Shown: one piece after another, positions 36,801 to 46,990 of the stretch
Layout of the letters: each line of letters begins with the position of its first letter
How positions within the stretch are numbered: position 1 is the stretch's first letter
NCBI GenBank assembly: GCA_015501595.1
Contig: JADNRX010000206.1
Coordinates: forward strand, 33,628 to 97,627
Direction of reading: 5' to 3'
From: Hymenopellis radicata
Taxonomy: Eukaryota; Basidiomycota; Agaricomycetes; Agaricales; Physalacriaceae
DNA: 64,000 bases
Notes under the pieces: generated by a model
The model's input: only the letters and a program-made list of their open reading frames with translations
Databases searched by the model: none
Told to the model about the DNA's origin: nothing
Translations under genes and position numbers: made by a program

Positions 36801-39377
36801 GTATTCGTTTCAAATGCCGTCCTCTCCGCAGATTTGGCCGGAGAAGTGTCGGAACCACCGCCAGCAGGGAAATCTGTATTCTGTTCAGATGCCGTCCCCT
36901 CCGCAGAGTTGGCGGGAGAGGTGTTGGAACTACCACCAGTACGGAACTCTGATCTGGATGTTCGATACTTCAAAATATGAACAAAAGGTCTGACGGCAAC
37001 GATTTGAATCTTACATGATCTTGCAGCCTTTTGAATAGTTTCCGCTTCGAACCACTGAAGCGAAGATTGTTTTCGCGACACATGTAGACGAGCACAGAGG
37101 TTTCGAACTTGGCTAGACTTGCCTGCGGATTTGGATCTGTTCGGATATAGTCCAGTACTGCAGTGGTCTCCTCAGGCGTAGGGACGTAGGAGCTGCGCTG
37201 CGACGACAGGTCCACACCATCCTCCAGGGTGATGTCCATACCCCAGATGACGCGGGTGTGGCGATGGAAGAGCCCGAGGTAGAACGCATGCATTGAGTCG
37301 AGGGTAACAAAGGTGGTAGGGTCCCAGTACGGCAACCGTAAAAGTTCGGAATATCGCACGTGGTGAGCTTCATACAATGTCTGGCGTTCTTCACCAGTCT
37401 CAGCCATACACCAAGCTTTAACGCGCTCGGCATGTTCCGCCCAAGTACGACGAATCCAGGAACTTTTATCCAGATTGTCTCGTTCCTGTATCTTCTGGTG
37501 ACATTCCGAACACCAATCTGAACTCCGGAACGACCCAAATCCTGACAGCTGCCTAGCAGCAGGTAGATCGGCAATGATGGGGACCACTGCACAGCGAACT
37601 CGTCGTCCGTTGGGGTGCTTGGCAGTGCGACTCAGTCGGATGCCCTGATCCCAGGCCTCCTCTAAATCGTCAACCAGTGGTCGGAGAAAATGATTGATTT
37701 GGTCTTGTGATGGCTCCTTGGGACCAGGGATGATGCCGACCAGGAAGATGTTTTCGACGCGATAGCGGACTTCGGGGGGAAGGTTTAGACACACCAGGTA
37801 AATCGGACCAATGGACACCTTTTTCCCGGCTGTACGATTACCGTACGGATTGGCGCCATCCTGATTAAGCCCGAAAACCAAACGCCCTTCTCCGTCGCCT
37901 TCTAAGAAGTGCTTCACACCATCTGGTCCCTTGAAATTACGAAGAACCGATCCATCCCAGATATCCTTCAACTCTGACGACTCTGTGTTGAAGTCAATTG
38001 GCCGATCGACCATTTCTTCAATGCCGCGCCGCGAGTAGAATCTCCCTAACCACTGTTTTAAACCCTGGGGAGTGTACTGACGCGTTGGGACGAATTTATT
38101 GGGGTCTGAAGTGTTGAATAGCTTGCGACCGCATTCTGGTCCTCCTTTGACAGGAATGTTTGTGCAAAACGGCGATTCTGGGATGGCACCGGGAGACGGA
38201 ATATCGTGGAGAGCGCAACATTTCGGGCAGGAAACGAAAGCGGAGAGTTCTGCATCGATATCCATGAGCTTCATGACGGTCCGTACATCCGAGGGTATAG
38301 ACTCGAGGAGCGGGTCGCTCTGCGACTGCGGAATGGAAAACGACGTGCAAACTGCCTTGAGGAGGAGACGCAACATCGATAAGACAAATGAGGAGCGTGG
38401 AATAGATACATTGGCCAAGACATGAAGAGTTGCCGTTAAAAGCATACACAGAAGCGCGATAGGTTCCCAGTCTCTGATGCCGCGAGAGTAGCGAGCTGGT
38501 AGTGGCATTAGTGGTTGTGAAGAAGAATCAGAATGCATGCGATAGACTTACACGTGTCGACTACTTTCGGATCTGCCGCGGCCTCTGCCGCGGTCTCGTA
38601 ACGAGCGCGCTTCATCTCCTCAAACGCGCGTGAAGCATTATTCAATTCGTTCTGGATTGATGCAGCAAGGAGTCGATGGCGTGATTTTGGGCTGAGCCTT
38701 CCCCTCCCCGCCAGTGAACGGCACTCCGACAAATAGTCTTCGAATGCCAGAGAAGGGGTATTGACATCGGGGGATAGAACACAGAAGAAGGGGTCACCGG
38801 TGGTGTGGGAAGGGTCGACAAAGACAAAATTGGAGCCTGAAAGATCATTCAAGACAGCTCGCCACCCGGAAAGTCTCTCGTGACATGAGCGTAGAGTCAG
38901 GGAGAGTGGATCGTTCCTTGAATCGCTGTGATTGTCCCTGCTGCGAGACGAGTTACGAGAACGTCTCTCGCGGCGGGAGCGGGTATCCACCTCTCCCTCA
39001 CCCTCCTCGTCCTCCTCGCTTACCTCACCCTCTTCGTCCTCCTCGTCCTTGGATGAGCTGTCCGAACTAGGAGGGGACGTTGCATCACGATCGCTTGAAT
39101 CATCGCGTACCGCATCAGTATCTGAAGGAGTGACTTCCTCAGCTTCCACCCCCACCGACTGAAGCATTTCCGTGGTGCGCGCCTGCGTCTGGAGATCATG
39201 CTGATGGCGGGTCCATTCCACGGGATAAAACAGTTGTCCAGGCTCGGCCGTGAGCGTACGAGGATCGAAGTAAACCTCTTGCGAGCATTGATGGCACCTA
39301 CAGACACGTTGGATTAGAGGTTCTTGAAATTTGGAGGCCTGGCTAGTGGGCTCGCCGTTTCTCAGGCGGCGAGTCAT
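33884..39377 (-). pseudogene. CACTA (Tnp2-type) transposase gene, split by an insertion
   Basis: The ATG at 39377 starts MTRRLRNGEPTSQASKFQEP, followed by a CRCHQC zinc pair and an acidic serine-rich stretch. After an intron near 38500 come SCPKCCALHD, a Tnp2 core with VFGLNQDGANPYGN, LPPEVRYRVENIFLVGIIPG and VVPIIADLPAARQLSGF, then LDSMHAFYLGLFH. Later exons carry MERRSMPSYVGRPPSHPG, WKIFCTLHLPFTLTRLWG, NQHMAMHFGDMLRRWGPTQ and FAFERYNGLLQ. A one-base loss in a G run near 36346, right after TRLWG, shifts the frame. The last third is interrupted by a 1,279-base hAT-like element; beyond it the gene resumes (FQRYFHYDTRGTW, EVFVEVHCLEELS, IQVRHVLPLHDT), with a final exon ending EDGAVVL at 33884. 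I did not find CACTA-type terminal repeats, so the full element is not delimited. Confidence 0.85.
34582..35860. mobile_element. non-autonomous hAT-like element, 1,279 bases
   Basis: The ends are TAGAGGTAGGCACGAGTG (left) and the complement of TAGAGGGAGGCACGAGTG (right), an 18-base inverted repeat with one mismatch. It is flanked on both sides by the 8-base direct repeat GAAAGCGC (34574-34581 and 35861-35868). An 8-base duplication and a TAGAGG start fit the hAT superfamily. Subterminal regions are packed with GCAAGTACTTGCC-like palindromes and CACCCGGGTG boxes on both sides. No transposase is encoded; the interior has only short frames. It lies inside the CACTA transposase coding region. Confidence 0.9.
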
Positions 39378-39628
39378 CAGGGATCTAGCTGGAGATGGTA
39401 ATCGCAATGTGAAAAATGTGACTCATGTGGTGACAATCAGAGGCCTCGTCAGGGCCATAGATCATGGCTCATGCGCACGGTTCAATCCTTGTTGGTAGCG
39501 TATTCAAAGCAGCAATTGTTGGAACGTAGACCGCCATCAAGGGGAAAGACAGCACAAAGCGCCTTTGAAGAGAGACTCTGGGAATATAAAGATGGTGAGG
39601 GGGTAAGTTGAAACCTTTGATACTCAGC

Positions 39629-40131
39629 ATGCCTTCGGTGAGTAGAACAACCAATCTCGGGCACAACTGTCATTTCTAACACTTGATCTAGGATGGATGG
39701 GTCCTCATCAACAAGAATGACTCAGGAACATCGGTTTCTTTAGACGATTCAGAGTCCAGTTCAGAGCCCATCTCGGAGTGTAGCCATGCTAGCAAAAACA
39801 AAGAGATCATGAAGACGGCGGCAATACAGTGTGCGGCGAATCTTGACACGGTAAGAACCTCTAATAGCAAGATGTAAAAGTAACCAAGGTTATACAGGCG
39901 ATACAATGTCTAAGAGACATCTCAACAGCTAGGAAGGTATGCAAAGACCCTTTCTATTCGGATTACCTGCTCACCAGAGGGCAGCGTTGGGAAGGGTCAA
40001 GAGGAATGGTGTGGACTAAAGAGGAATGGGAGGCGGAGGCAAGGATGGCAGAAGAAATTCGCGAGGTCTTGCATGCTTGCAAGGCTCGTAATGCGAGAGT
40101 GGAGAAGTTACTAAGTGCTCTGGGTCGTTAG
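39629..40131 (+). CDS. small three-exon gene divergent from the CACTA transposase
   Basis: Exons 39629-39637, 39692-39850 and 39898-40131 give 133 codons plus the stop in one phase. The protein starts MPSDGWVLINKNDSGTSVS, has an acidic serine-rich part (DDSESSSEPISE) and ends in a charged helical region (WTKEEWEAEARMAEEIREV). It starts 250 bases from the transposase ATG in the opposite direction, so the two probably share a promoter region. The position suggests an accessory protein of the CACTA element, but the family is not recognised. Unlike the transposase it shows no lesion. Confidence 0.6.
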
Positions 40132-40769
40132 AAAAGCCATCACAATGAGCCGAGTCGAGGTCCAGGTTATGAACTTGAAGAAAAGAAGCCACCGATGTCA
40201 CGTGTCGCGATTACGCGCATGCGTTTTGAACATTTGTTTAATTGTGCGTACGGGTAATTGATATTGTACTTCCGAGAATCCAATTCTTCATCCGACTCAA
40301 AATGATCGCTGGACCGTTCATACACAATGCAGAAGAACGAATCAGGCGACCGTCAATGCGCTCAAAGGAGCGTATCGTGCGTGCTAATGGAGTTGTAAGC
40401 GAATTATAACCAGAGAAAGAAGGGCAACCTACTCTTCGTCGTGTGTTCTTGTTGATCGTCTCCGTGGCCGTCGAACCACAGGCGTGACGACAACGCTTCT
40501 TGGAAAGGACGACATCTCTTGCTTGGAAAGGACGACATCCCTTGTTATCAGACCCCTAGAACAACGTTTGCGACTTCGCTGGGAGACCCAGCGTGCGACC
40601 GATCGGTGCTTCGGCTTCAAAGGCGCAGTGCCACAGCGCCTGCAACTTGCTCTTTCCCTCTAGGCGATCGCGGAGAAGAAGTACAACCAAACAAATCACT
40701 GTGGGAGATGGGACGAGGTATGGGATGCGCCCGACCCCGAACTAGAAGCCGTCAGCGCCGACTTAACAG
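40132..40769. other. no supportable gene
   Basis: There are only short frames and a small direct repeat (TTGGAAAGGACGACATC) at about 40499 and 40522. Confidence 0.4.
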
Positions 40770-41200
40770 TCAAGTATCGTTTAAGTCCGGTAGAGTCGCT
40801 GCGAAAACTCCAGGATGCCCCGACACAGTTGCGTCCGTTCCAGTAGTCAAAGTTCGAATCTGTGTTGGGAGAAAAGCGTAGCTGTCGGTGTCCACGAGAA
40901 TATCAGGGCCGACATGGAACCGAGGGGTGTCTGCGGCGACTTGCAATCGAGCGCTGGCCAGTGACACTTGCCGGACTGCATCCGAGTCAAAGTGATGATA
41001 ATGATAACAGTGCTGACATATGTAGTCGAGTCGCGACGGACAGTGGCGGCGTAAAGTCGACCACTGGCCAGCCAGCCCTTGCCGGACTGAATCCGAGGTC
41101 AAGGGTGGTGGTAACAGAGAGAGAGGGCGGGATAAGCGCGTCAAGCGCCAAATGGTGTTGACGTTGTTTGGTCGGTTCGGCAAGCCGGCATTGTCCACTC
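40770..41200 (-). repeat. terminal block T3 (inverted relative to T2)
   Basis: The complement matches T2 over about 420 bases with roughly one difference in ten. It includes CCCTTGACCTCGGATTCAG, both CAGTCCGGCAAG blocks and the block with GATATTCTCGTGGACACC. T2 and T3 therefore form inverted flanks around 31.9-40.8 kb. T3 ends about 75 bases before the SEC72-like start codon, so it may supply part of that promoter. Confidence 0.85.
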
Positions 41201-41274
41201 TAACGGCGCGTGATGGAGCCCAAATGGAGCCTCAAGATTGGATCTGAATCGGCCCACCTCTTGCACATACTCTC

Positions 41275-42063
41275 ATGTCGCACTCACACAGCCATGCTCC
41301 TGGCGAGAACCACTCCCACTCGCATGGACCCCGGCCGCCTCCGCAGCAGCAGCGGCGCCCGATGCCTGCGCCGCCAAACCCCGCCATCCAGGCGCTCATC
41401 GACGCTCAATATGACCCTGTCGACCTCAAGGTTGATGGCTCCATTGTGCACTGCGGTCCCCACAATGCCGTCGTATGCAAAGAGTGCAACCTCGATTTTC
41501 TTCGCCTCACCCAGCTTGCCACCATTCTTACCCAAAACCCAAACATCATTGTCCCACCGCCGGCGAATATGAATCTGCTGAACAAGAATCTGTCGACGAT
41601 GGTAAAGAAGATCAAGGACGAGGGCAATTCGAATTTTAAAGCCGGGCAGTTTGACCAGGCGGTGATACGGTACACGATAGCAGCGAATCGCGCCCAGTCG
41701 CGCGCGCCATGGGAGCCGAACGATCTATTACGCGAGGAGGTGTCAACTATTTTGGCGAATAGATCGGCGTCCTTTGCCGGCTGTCACGACTACATATCGG
41801 CGTTAGCAGATGCCGAGGCTGTGGTGGAAATGCGGAAGAACTGGCCCAAGGCGTACTTGAGAAAGGCCAAGGCGCTCAGAGGGCTTGACGAATTTGACGA
41901 AGCCTTGGATGCCCTTGCGATCGGGCTCTCGTTTGAACCGGAGAACAAGGTATGTTCTATTCTTCTATGCAGCCTACTACCTTCTGATTATGCACAGGAA
42001 TTGCTGGAATTCAAAGCAGACATCGAGAAGACCCTAGACGAAACCAAAAAGGTCTCGTCATAA
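41275..42063 (+). CDS. SEC72: SEC72-like TPR protein
   Basis: Two exons (41275-41949 and 41998-42063) give about 245 residues. The N-terminus is histidine/serine-rich (MSHSHSHAPGENHSHSHG) and then proline-rich, as I remember for fungal Sec72. A central pair of cysteines (VVCKECNLDFLRL) is followed by KDEGNSNFKAGQFDQAV, ANRSASFAGCHDYISAL and KAYLRKAKALRGLDEFDEAL, three TPR-type helical repeats. Sec72 is a cytosolic-face partner of the Sec63 complex in post-translational import into the ER, where the TPR domain binds chaperone tails. The alternative is another small TPR co-chaperone. The short last exon completes the protein (ELLEFKADIEKTLDET). It is the clearest apparently intact housekeeping-type gene in the window, hemmed in by repeats on both sides. 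Confidence 0.75.
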   Translation: MSHSHSHAPGENHSHSHGPRPPPQQQRRPMPAPPNPAIQALIDAQYDPVDLKVDGSIVHCGPHNAVVCKECNLDFLRLTQLATILTQNPNIIVPPPANMNLLNKNLSTMVKKIKDEGNSNFKAGQFDQAVIRYTIAANRAQSRAPWEPNDLLREEVSTILANRSASFAGCHDYISALADAEAVVEMRKNWPKAYLRKAKALRGLDEFDEALDALAIGLSFEPENKVCSILLCSLLPSDYAQELLEFKADIEKTLDETKKVSS

Positions 42064-43017
42064 TCATTATTTCTGTCGTGGAATCGATACCCTTCTCATC
42101 CTGGATCCTCTTGCGGCATTGATACTGGGCTAGATCACTGTTCTCCTTTCAGCGGAGATACCTACTGAATTCATCATTTGTCTACCCAAAACTACCGACT
42201 GCGTTATCTTGAGGCGACAAGTAATGATTATGATTATAGGCGTTAGACTTTGCTTCTCGACTGAGCGATATGGTCGCCGTATGTTCTGCCCATGATTGTC
42301 ATCCGGACAGACGTGATTTGACTCAACAGCGCGTTTTCATGTAGCTGTGAGTATCATTCTGTGCTGTCCTCGTCAGCTTCATCCTGGTCCGCCGAAGCTT
42401 GATTTAGTTGGTGTCAAAGAATGTCAACAAGCGCCGAGATCAGTCTGCCTCCTTTGACCTTCAATCTACCGGCTCGATGTTGCAAGCCACTCTATTATCG
42501 TGTTGAATACGGTACACGGATCTGACACTACTACACATTATATTCGTGCTGATCCAAAGTCTGGACGCGAGCAACAAACTCAGCCAATGGCGACTTCGGG
42601 AACAACAAGGACCTACTTGGTTAGGCGATTTTGTCCGACTCATCGTCGGAAGTCTGGCCCCATGTTACGACGCTCGTGCTCTGCACAAGGAATTGATACC
42701 AACCGTAAGTGTGGGACGAAGATTGTTCGTACGACGTGTATACCGCTCGTAGTTTGTTACTGGGGGTGCAGTAATTCCAAATGAATTCGAACAGTCACTA
42801 CGTTACCAGTCGAAGATCCCTCCCTCATGCTTGCGCAGGAGTTGAAACTGTACGGAGCATCAGACAATAACTGCATTAGAGAGTAAGAGATAGACCGTGA
42901 CACGAAAGAACTAGTCAATGGCCGAGACATTCGGCATGATGAAAAACTTACATTGACAACTCGGAAGGAGGGCACTCATTTTCGTTTCGTTCCTCGTCTA
43001 TCGGTAAGAACAGAGGA
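42064..43017. other. 3' flank of the SEC72-like gene and short coding-like remnants
   Basis: After the SEC72-like stop, a plus-strand stretch (about 42560-42890) reads SLDASNKLSQWRLREQQGP and then LAQELKLYGASDNNC across a possible intron, which looks like the end of a decayed gene of unknown family. Otherwise nothing definite is present. Confidence 0.35.
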
Positions 43018-43429
43018 GCGCGTTCAGTGGCCACATCACGAATCGTGACTATAAATACCTTTGTTCGTGGCAGGGGAAATTCTCGAGAGGACTCCGATGC
43101 TCTCGACCTCGCGGTCATCATAGCGACCGGCGCGTAGCCGTAGAGCAACCATCCCGACTTGTAGTCGAGACTTGGAGTGACGGGGAGCGCAAAAAAGCCC
43201 GATTTGGCTGAAGCCACGTGCTTCGGCTCCACGGCAATCAGTTCAGAAAGTCTCGCAAACGCAACTTCAATTGAAGATTGCAGAACGAATAAATTCCAGA
43301 CGGTCTCAGCATTCGGTGGAAATGTGTACATTAAATGTGGCATTCAGAGAGTACAACGTTGATATAATAATTCTAAAAAAAAATTCAGAAACATTTTCAC
43401 TGGTAGTACAGGCGCCCTTCTAAACCATG
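43018..43429 (-). repeat. shared 3' module behind gene 3, copy B
   Basis: Same block order as at 27148-27573, but noticeably more diverged from it than the adjoining gene 3 sequence is. It includes the CGACTTGTAGTCGAG palindrome. Confidence 0.8.
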
Positions 43430-44872
43430 TTACAAAACACCATCGAGGCTGATATCTTTCACAACAGATTCTTTTGCCGTGGCCCGCTTGATAGTTCCGG
43501 CGGACATCGTACGAGATCTTAGGCGTCCCAGAACATCCTCCATGGAATACTCGACGTAGTCGCCACTACGATACGCTGGGCTGTGCTTTAGCTCATCCAC
43601 GAACTTGATGCCCTCAGCCTCGCCCAATGCCTCCGCTGCCAATTCTTGAACCTCAGGCAACGTAAATCCAAAGGCACCTCGAACTCGCTCCTCGTCGGAT
43701 ACATCGCGCGCAATGTGCTCAAAGAGCGACTGGGAAGCTTGGGATGATCTAACCCATATTGGTTCCTCTGCGATAGGCGTTCCCAAAACAACCCCGCCGA
43801 CTACTAAGCCAGCTTCCAGAGCGGAACGCAAAGGGCAAATGATACAGTCCCAGATACGACCATGGATGTCATTGCAGTTCTCGGGTGTTGAGTTCAATAG
43901 TGGCGAGTTGAAGTTGTCGATAAAGAGCACAAGTTTGTAACCCGAAAAGGTGAGAAGGTCCTGAATAGATGGTTAGAAAGTGTCCCTTGAGCATACACGG
44001 GCTTACCAAGATCTCGTCGAATGTATGTGTGGCCTGGGGCAAATGTAGCTCCTGATTTCATCTGCGTCCGACAAATCCAATTTCTCGGCGTACTGGTGGA
44101 GGAAACAGTAATAGACGGCATTCAGGTACGCGTCCACAGAGCTGCACATGGTCTCGCTGGTATCGTAGAAGACTGTCTGTAGGTCAATACGCAGGACAAG
44201 ACGGTCTCCCCGAACGTATGGAAAGCTTGATGCACGAGGACCAAAGACATGCGCGGCGGTACGCTCATTGAGGACGTCGTGAAGAAAACCGGACGTGTAA
44301 ATGAACGCAGTCTTCCCGTAGCCAGAAGGGCGTCTGATTAGGGCAAGCCAATTTCCCAACTGAGAGATTACGGGACATAAAGATTCGACGAGTGGTATCT
44401 TGTTGACCCATATGGTCCCAGGAGTGTCAAGAAAATGTTGCGGTATATTGTCAGAAGGAAGTCGGCACTACACAGAATTAGTGTGGTCGGCGCGGATAGG
44501 TACATAGACAACTTACTTTTGCGGCTGCAAATGCGCATTTGTATATATGAGGGCGAATAAGGGTGGGCGGATGATAGTATTCTGGGTAGAAAGAAGCCCT
44601 GTTTTGGCTCGGGGAAAACGAACGCTGCAAGCCACCGCTCCGAGGAGATGCGAAACTGTTCATGTCGGGGCCAGACCGTGACGAGACGGAGGATGTGGAG
44701 AGTACATCAGAAAAAAAGCTCGCTGCGGAACCCTCCGACGACGACGACAATGATGCAGAGTCAGCTAAAGATCGGCTCAGTCGGGCAATAAAGATCGAGT
44801 TTAACGCGTACCAGATTCAACGGAACGGACATATTGCGCGTCGTCGTCGAGCACCGTAACGAATATCGACAT
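43430..44872 (-). pseudogene. cluster gene 3, copy B: P-loop NTPase with one frameshift
   Basis: Nearly identical to 25705-27147. The serine-rich N-terminal region and the C-terminal half (SSQASQSLFEHIARD...) are in frame here, unlike in copy A. A single C is missing from a C run near 44036 (YICPRPHI here, YICPQATH in copy A), which breaks the frame just before an intron. The P-loop (RRPSGYGKTAF) and the LVLFIDNFNSP segment are intact. Confidence 0.8.
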
Positions 44873-45664
44873 GTTGGGCTATGGAAGCAGTGCTTGTTGG
44901 ATAATGGTGGGAGTGAGAGGAGGACGCGGTTTGAAACCCAGCTGACTATTTGAGGGCAGTCTCACGTGAATTTGAATTGGCCACGCATGACATCCTATTG
45001 TTCGCATCCTATTGTTCGCGCGCGACGCGTGTGGCTCAGACTGGCTCTTACTCAGCGTCGACAGTCATTCGCCCCGAAATACCGAACCACACGGCTCCTG
45101 TCCACCGCTCAACCGCCCGCCACACTTGTCTTTCGTCTCTGGTACTATTGAGTCTTACCTTTCCTCCGGTTTGGCCTGTCCCGCCTACACAAGAGTAAGT
45201 AAAGACTTACTCTCGAGCTAATGAGATACTGACTCGATCCTTCAAGACGCAAAACAAGCACTTGGAGGATGTCGTTGAGGAGACTAAGTGTGATTTGGGC
45301 GCCCGCGCTCAGGGAGACACCCGACGCTCTACTGCCGGGAAGACACTCTACGCTGTAGTAGAGCGAGAGGTGAAGACGTCCCCACGCACTTCGTAGCAAG
45401 TCTTCGGGCATGCGAGGACTGCTTTACTCCCTCGTGCTGCTCCCCGGAGGATGGATGAAGAAGTGCTGGGGAAAGGTCTTCTGAAGACGGGATGGTGTGT
45501 GCGTGGGAGAAGAGAAGAATTGTTTCTGAAGAGGAGACAGTGCGTATGTGAGGGGAAGACGATGATGCCCTCTTCCAAAGCGATCTGGGTGGCGGTCGAT
45601 TGTTGATGTAAATATAGATAAATTATGCCTTGCAAATGAAATAAAATGAACATGAACAGTCCCT

Positions 45665-46403
45665 TTATTTCGGGAGCTTCCCAGTTGGCTCCAGTATGTA
45701 TCGAGAAGGGAATCGCTGCCTTGACTCCCTGGACAGAACACAGAGACCGGCGACGACTATGACCAAGAGGACCACGATCATCCCTCGAGGTCCGGCGCTA
45801 TCCTCTCCAACATAACGACATTTAAAGCGATTATCCTTGACAGTGCCTGCCTGAATTTCTGTGGCGTACCCGTTGCCTTGAAGCTCCGCCTCCTCCCACA
45901 ACGCGAAGATGCTGTATACGCCCCACTTCTTGGCCGCGTTCCATCCCACGTAGAAGAAGTCTTCCAGTTTCGTCGGGGGGTTCATCTTCAGGTCTCGGTT
46001 CTTGACCGACGGAGTCTTGGGATAGTCTTCGTGAACGGCGTCTCCTTGAAGACGGCTTCAGGGAGCTCGTTCCGACAGTACTCAGAGAAGGCCATGATCA
46101 TCTCCTTGTGCTCGGTCTCCAGTTCTTTGAAGTTCACCTTGTGGTTTCTTCGAGGGAACGTGAACCCGAACGTGCCTTCTATAATATTGCATAAAGAGAT
46201 AGTCTTGTCCTCGGTGACAATGGTGAGGTCCTCCTCGACGAACAGGATGTCAATACGACGACAAAACTTCGTCTCGGTCTCCAAGGTCGCCCGGGTAGTG
46301 ATTCCTGCACCGAAGGCCAAACTGGCCTGACACAAACAAGTTCAAAGATAGGCATTGGAGGTGGCCTTCGTCGAAGAAATAGTTCCATACCGCCGTCCGA
46401 GTC
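45665..46403 (-). pseudogene. cluster gene 2, copy B: nuclease-like end only
   Basis: Only the part from the region after NALAWYLKATR remains, joined to sequence that in arm A lies upstream of the gene. The putative catalytic stretch (ETETKFCRRIDIL...TEDK) is present. A lost G in the ETPFTKDYPK region (here ETPFTKTIP) then shifts the frame. No start codon or ATPase-like domain is left, so it cannot make the full protein. Confidence 0.85.
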
Positions 46404-46569
46404 CTGAGCAGGGCATCCAGATTTTATGTGCGCTGCGTTTGTACGGATGGCGCGGTATGCATCCTGTATATAAAAATTAGCCAAACAAGAATGAGAACAG
46501 CGAAAACACCTACGTCTGGCACCTTGTTTTTATTGTGCGACAGTGTCCTTTAGAGCCTGTCGGTTACCG

Positions 46570-46990
46570 CGTAAGGCCTCGTAGACCGACAGAAGAACGT
46601 TTGTTGGTCTTGCAGTCGGGCAATCCTCTCGGCGTATGGTCGCAGAGCAAAGTCCCGACCTGTAGTCGGTACTCCCGATGGCTCGCGACTTGAAGTCGCA
46701 GAGCTTTTCCGCTCCTTGCCCTGTGCTTGAAACCAACCGTCCCGACTTGTAGTCGAGTGACGGGGAGGATAAATGAAGCCACGTGCTTCGGCTGCGCGGC
46801 AGAAAGTCTCGCAAATGGAACTTCAATTGAAGATTGCAGAACGAATAAATTCCAGACGGTCTCAGTATTCAGAGGAAATGTGTACATTAAATGTGGCATT
46901 CAGGGAGTACAACGTTAATATAATAATTCTAAAAAAAATTCAGAAACATTTTCATAGTCCGTGTGGCAGTACAGGCGCCCTTCTGAACCA
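46570..46990 (-). repeat. shared 3' module behind gene 1, copy B
   Basis: Matches 20590-20960 closely, including the CGACTTGTAGTCG and CGACTTGAAGTCG palindromes. It overlaps the last codons of gene 1 copy B. Confidence 0.85.
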
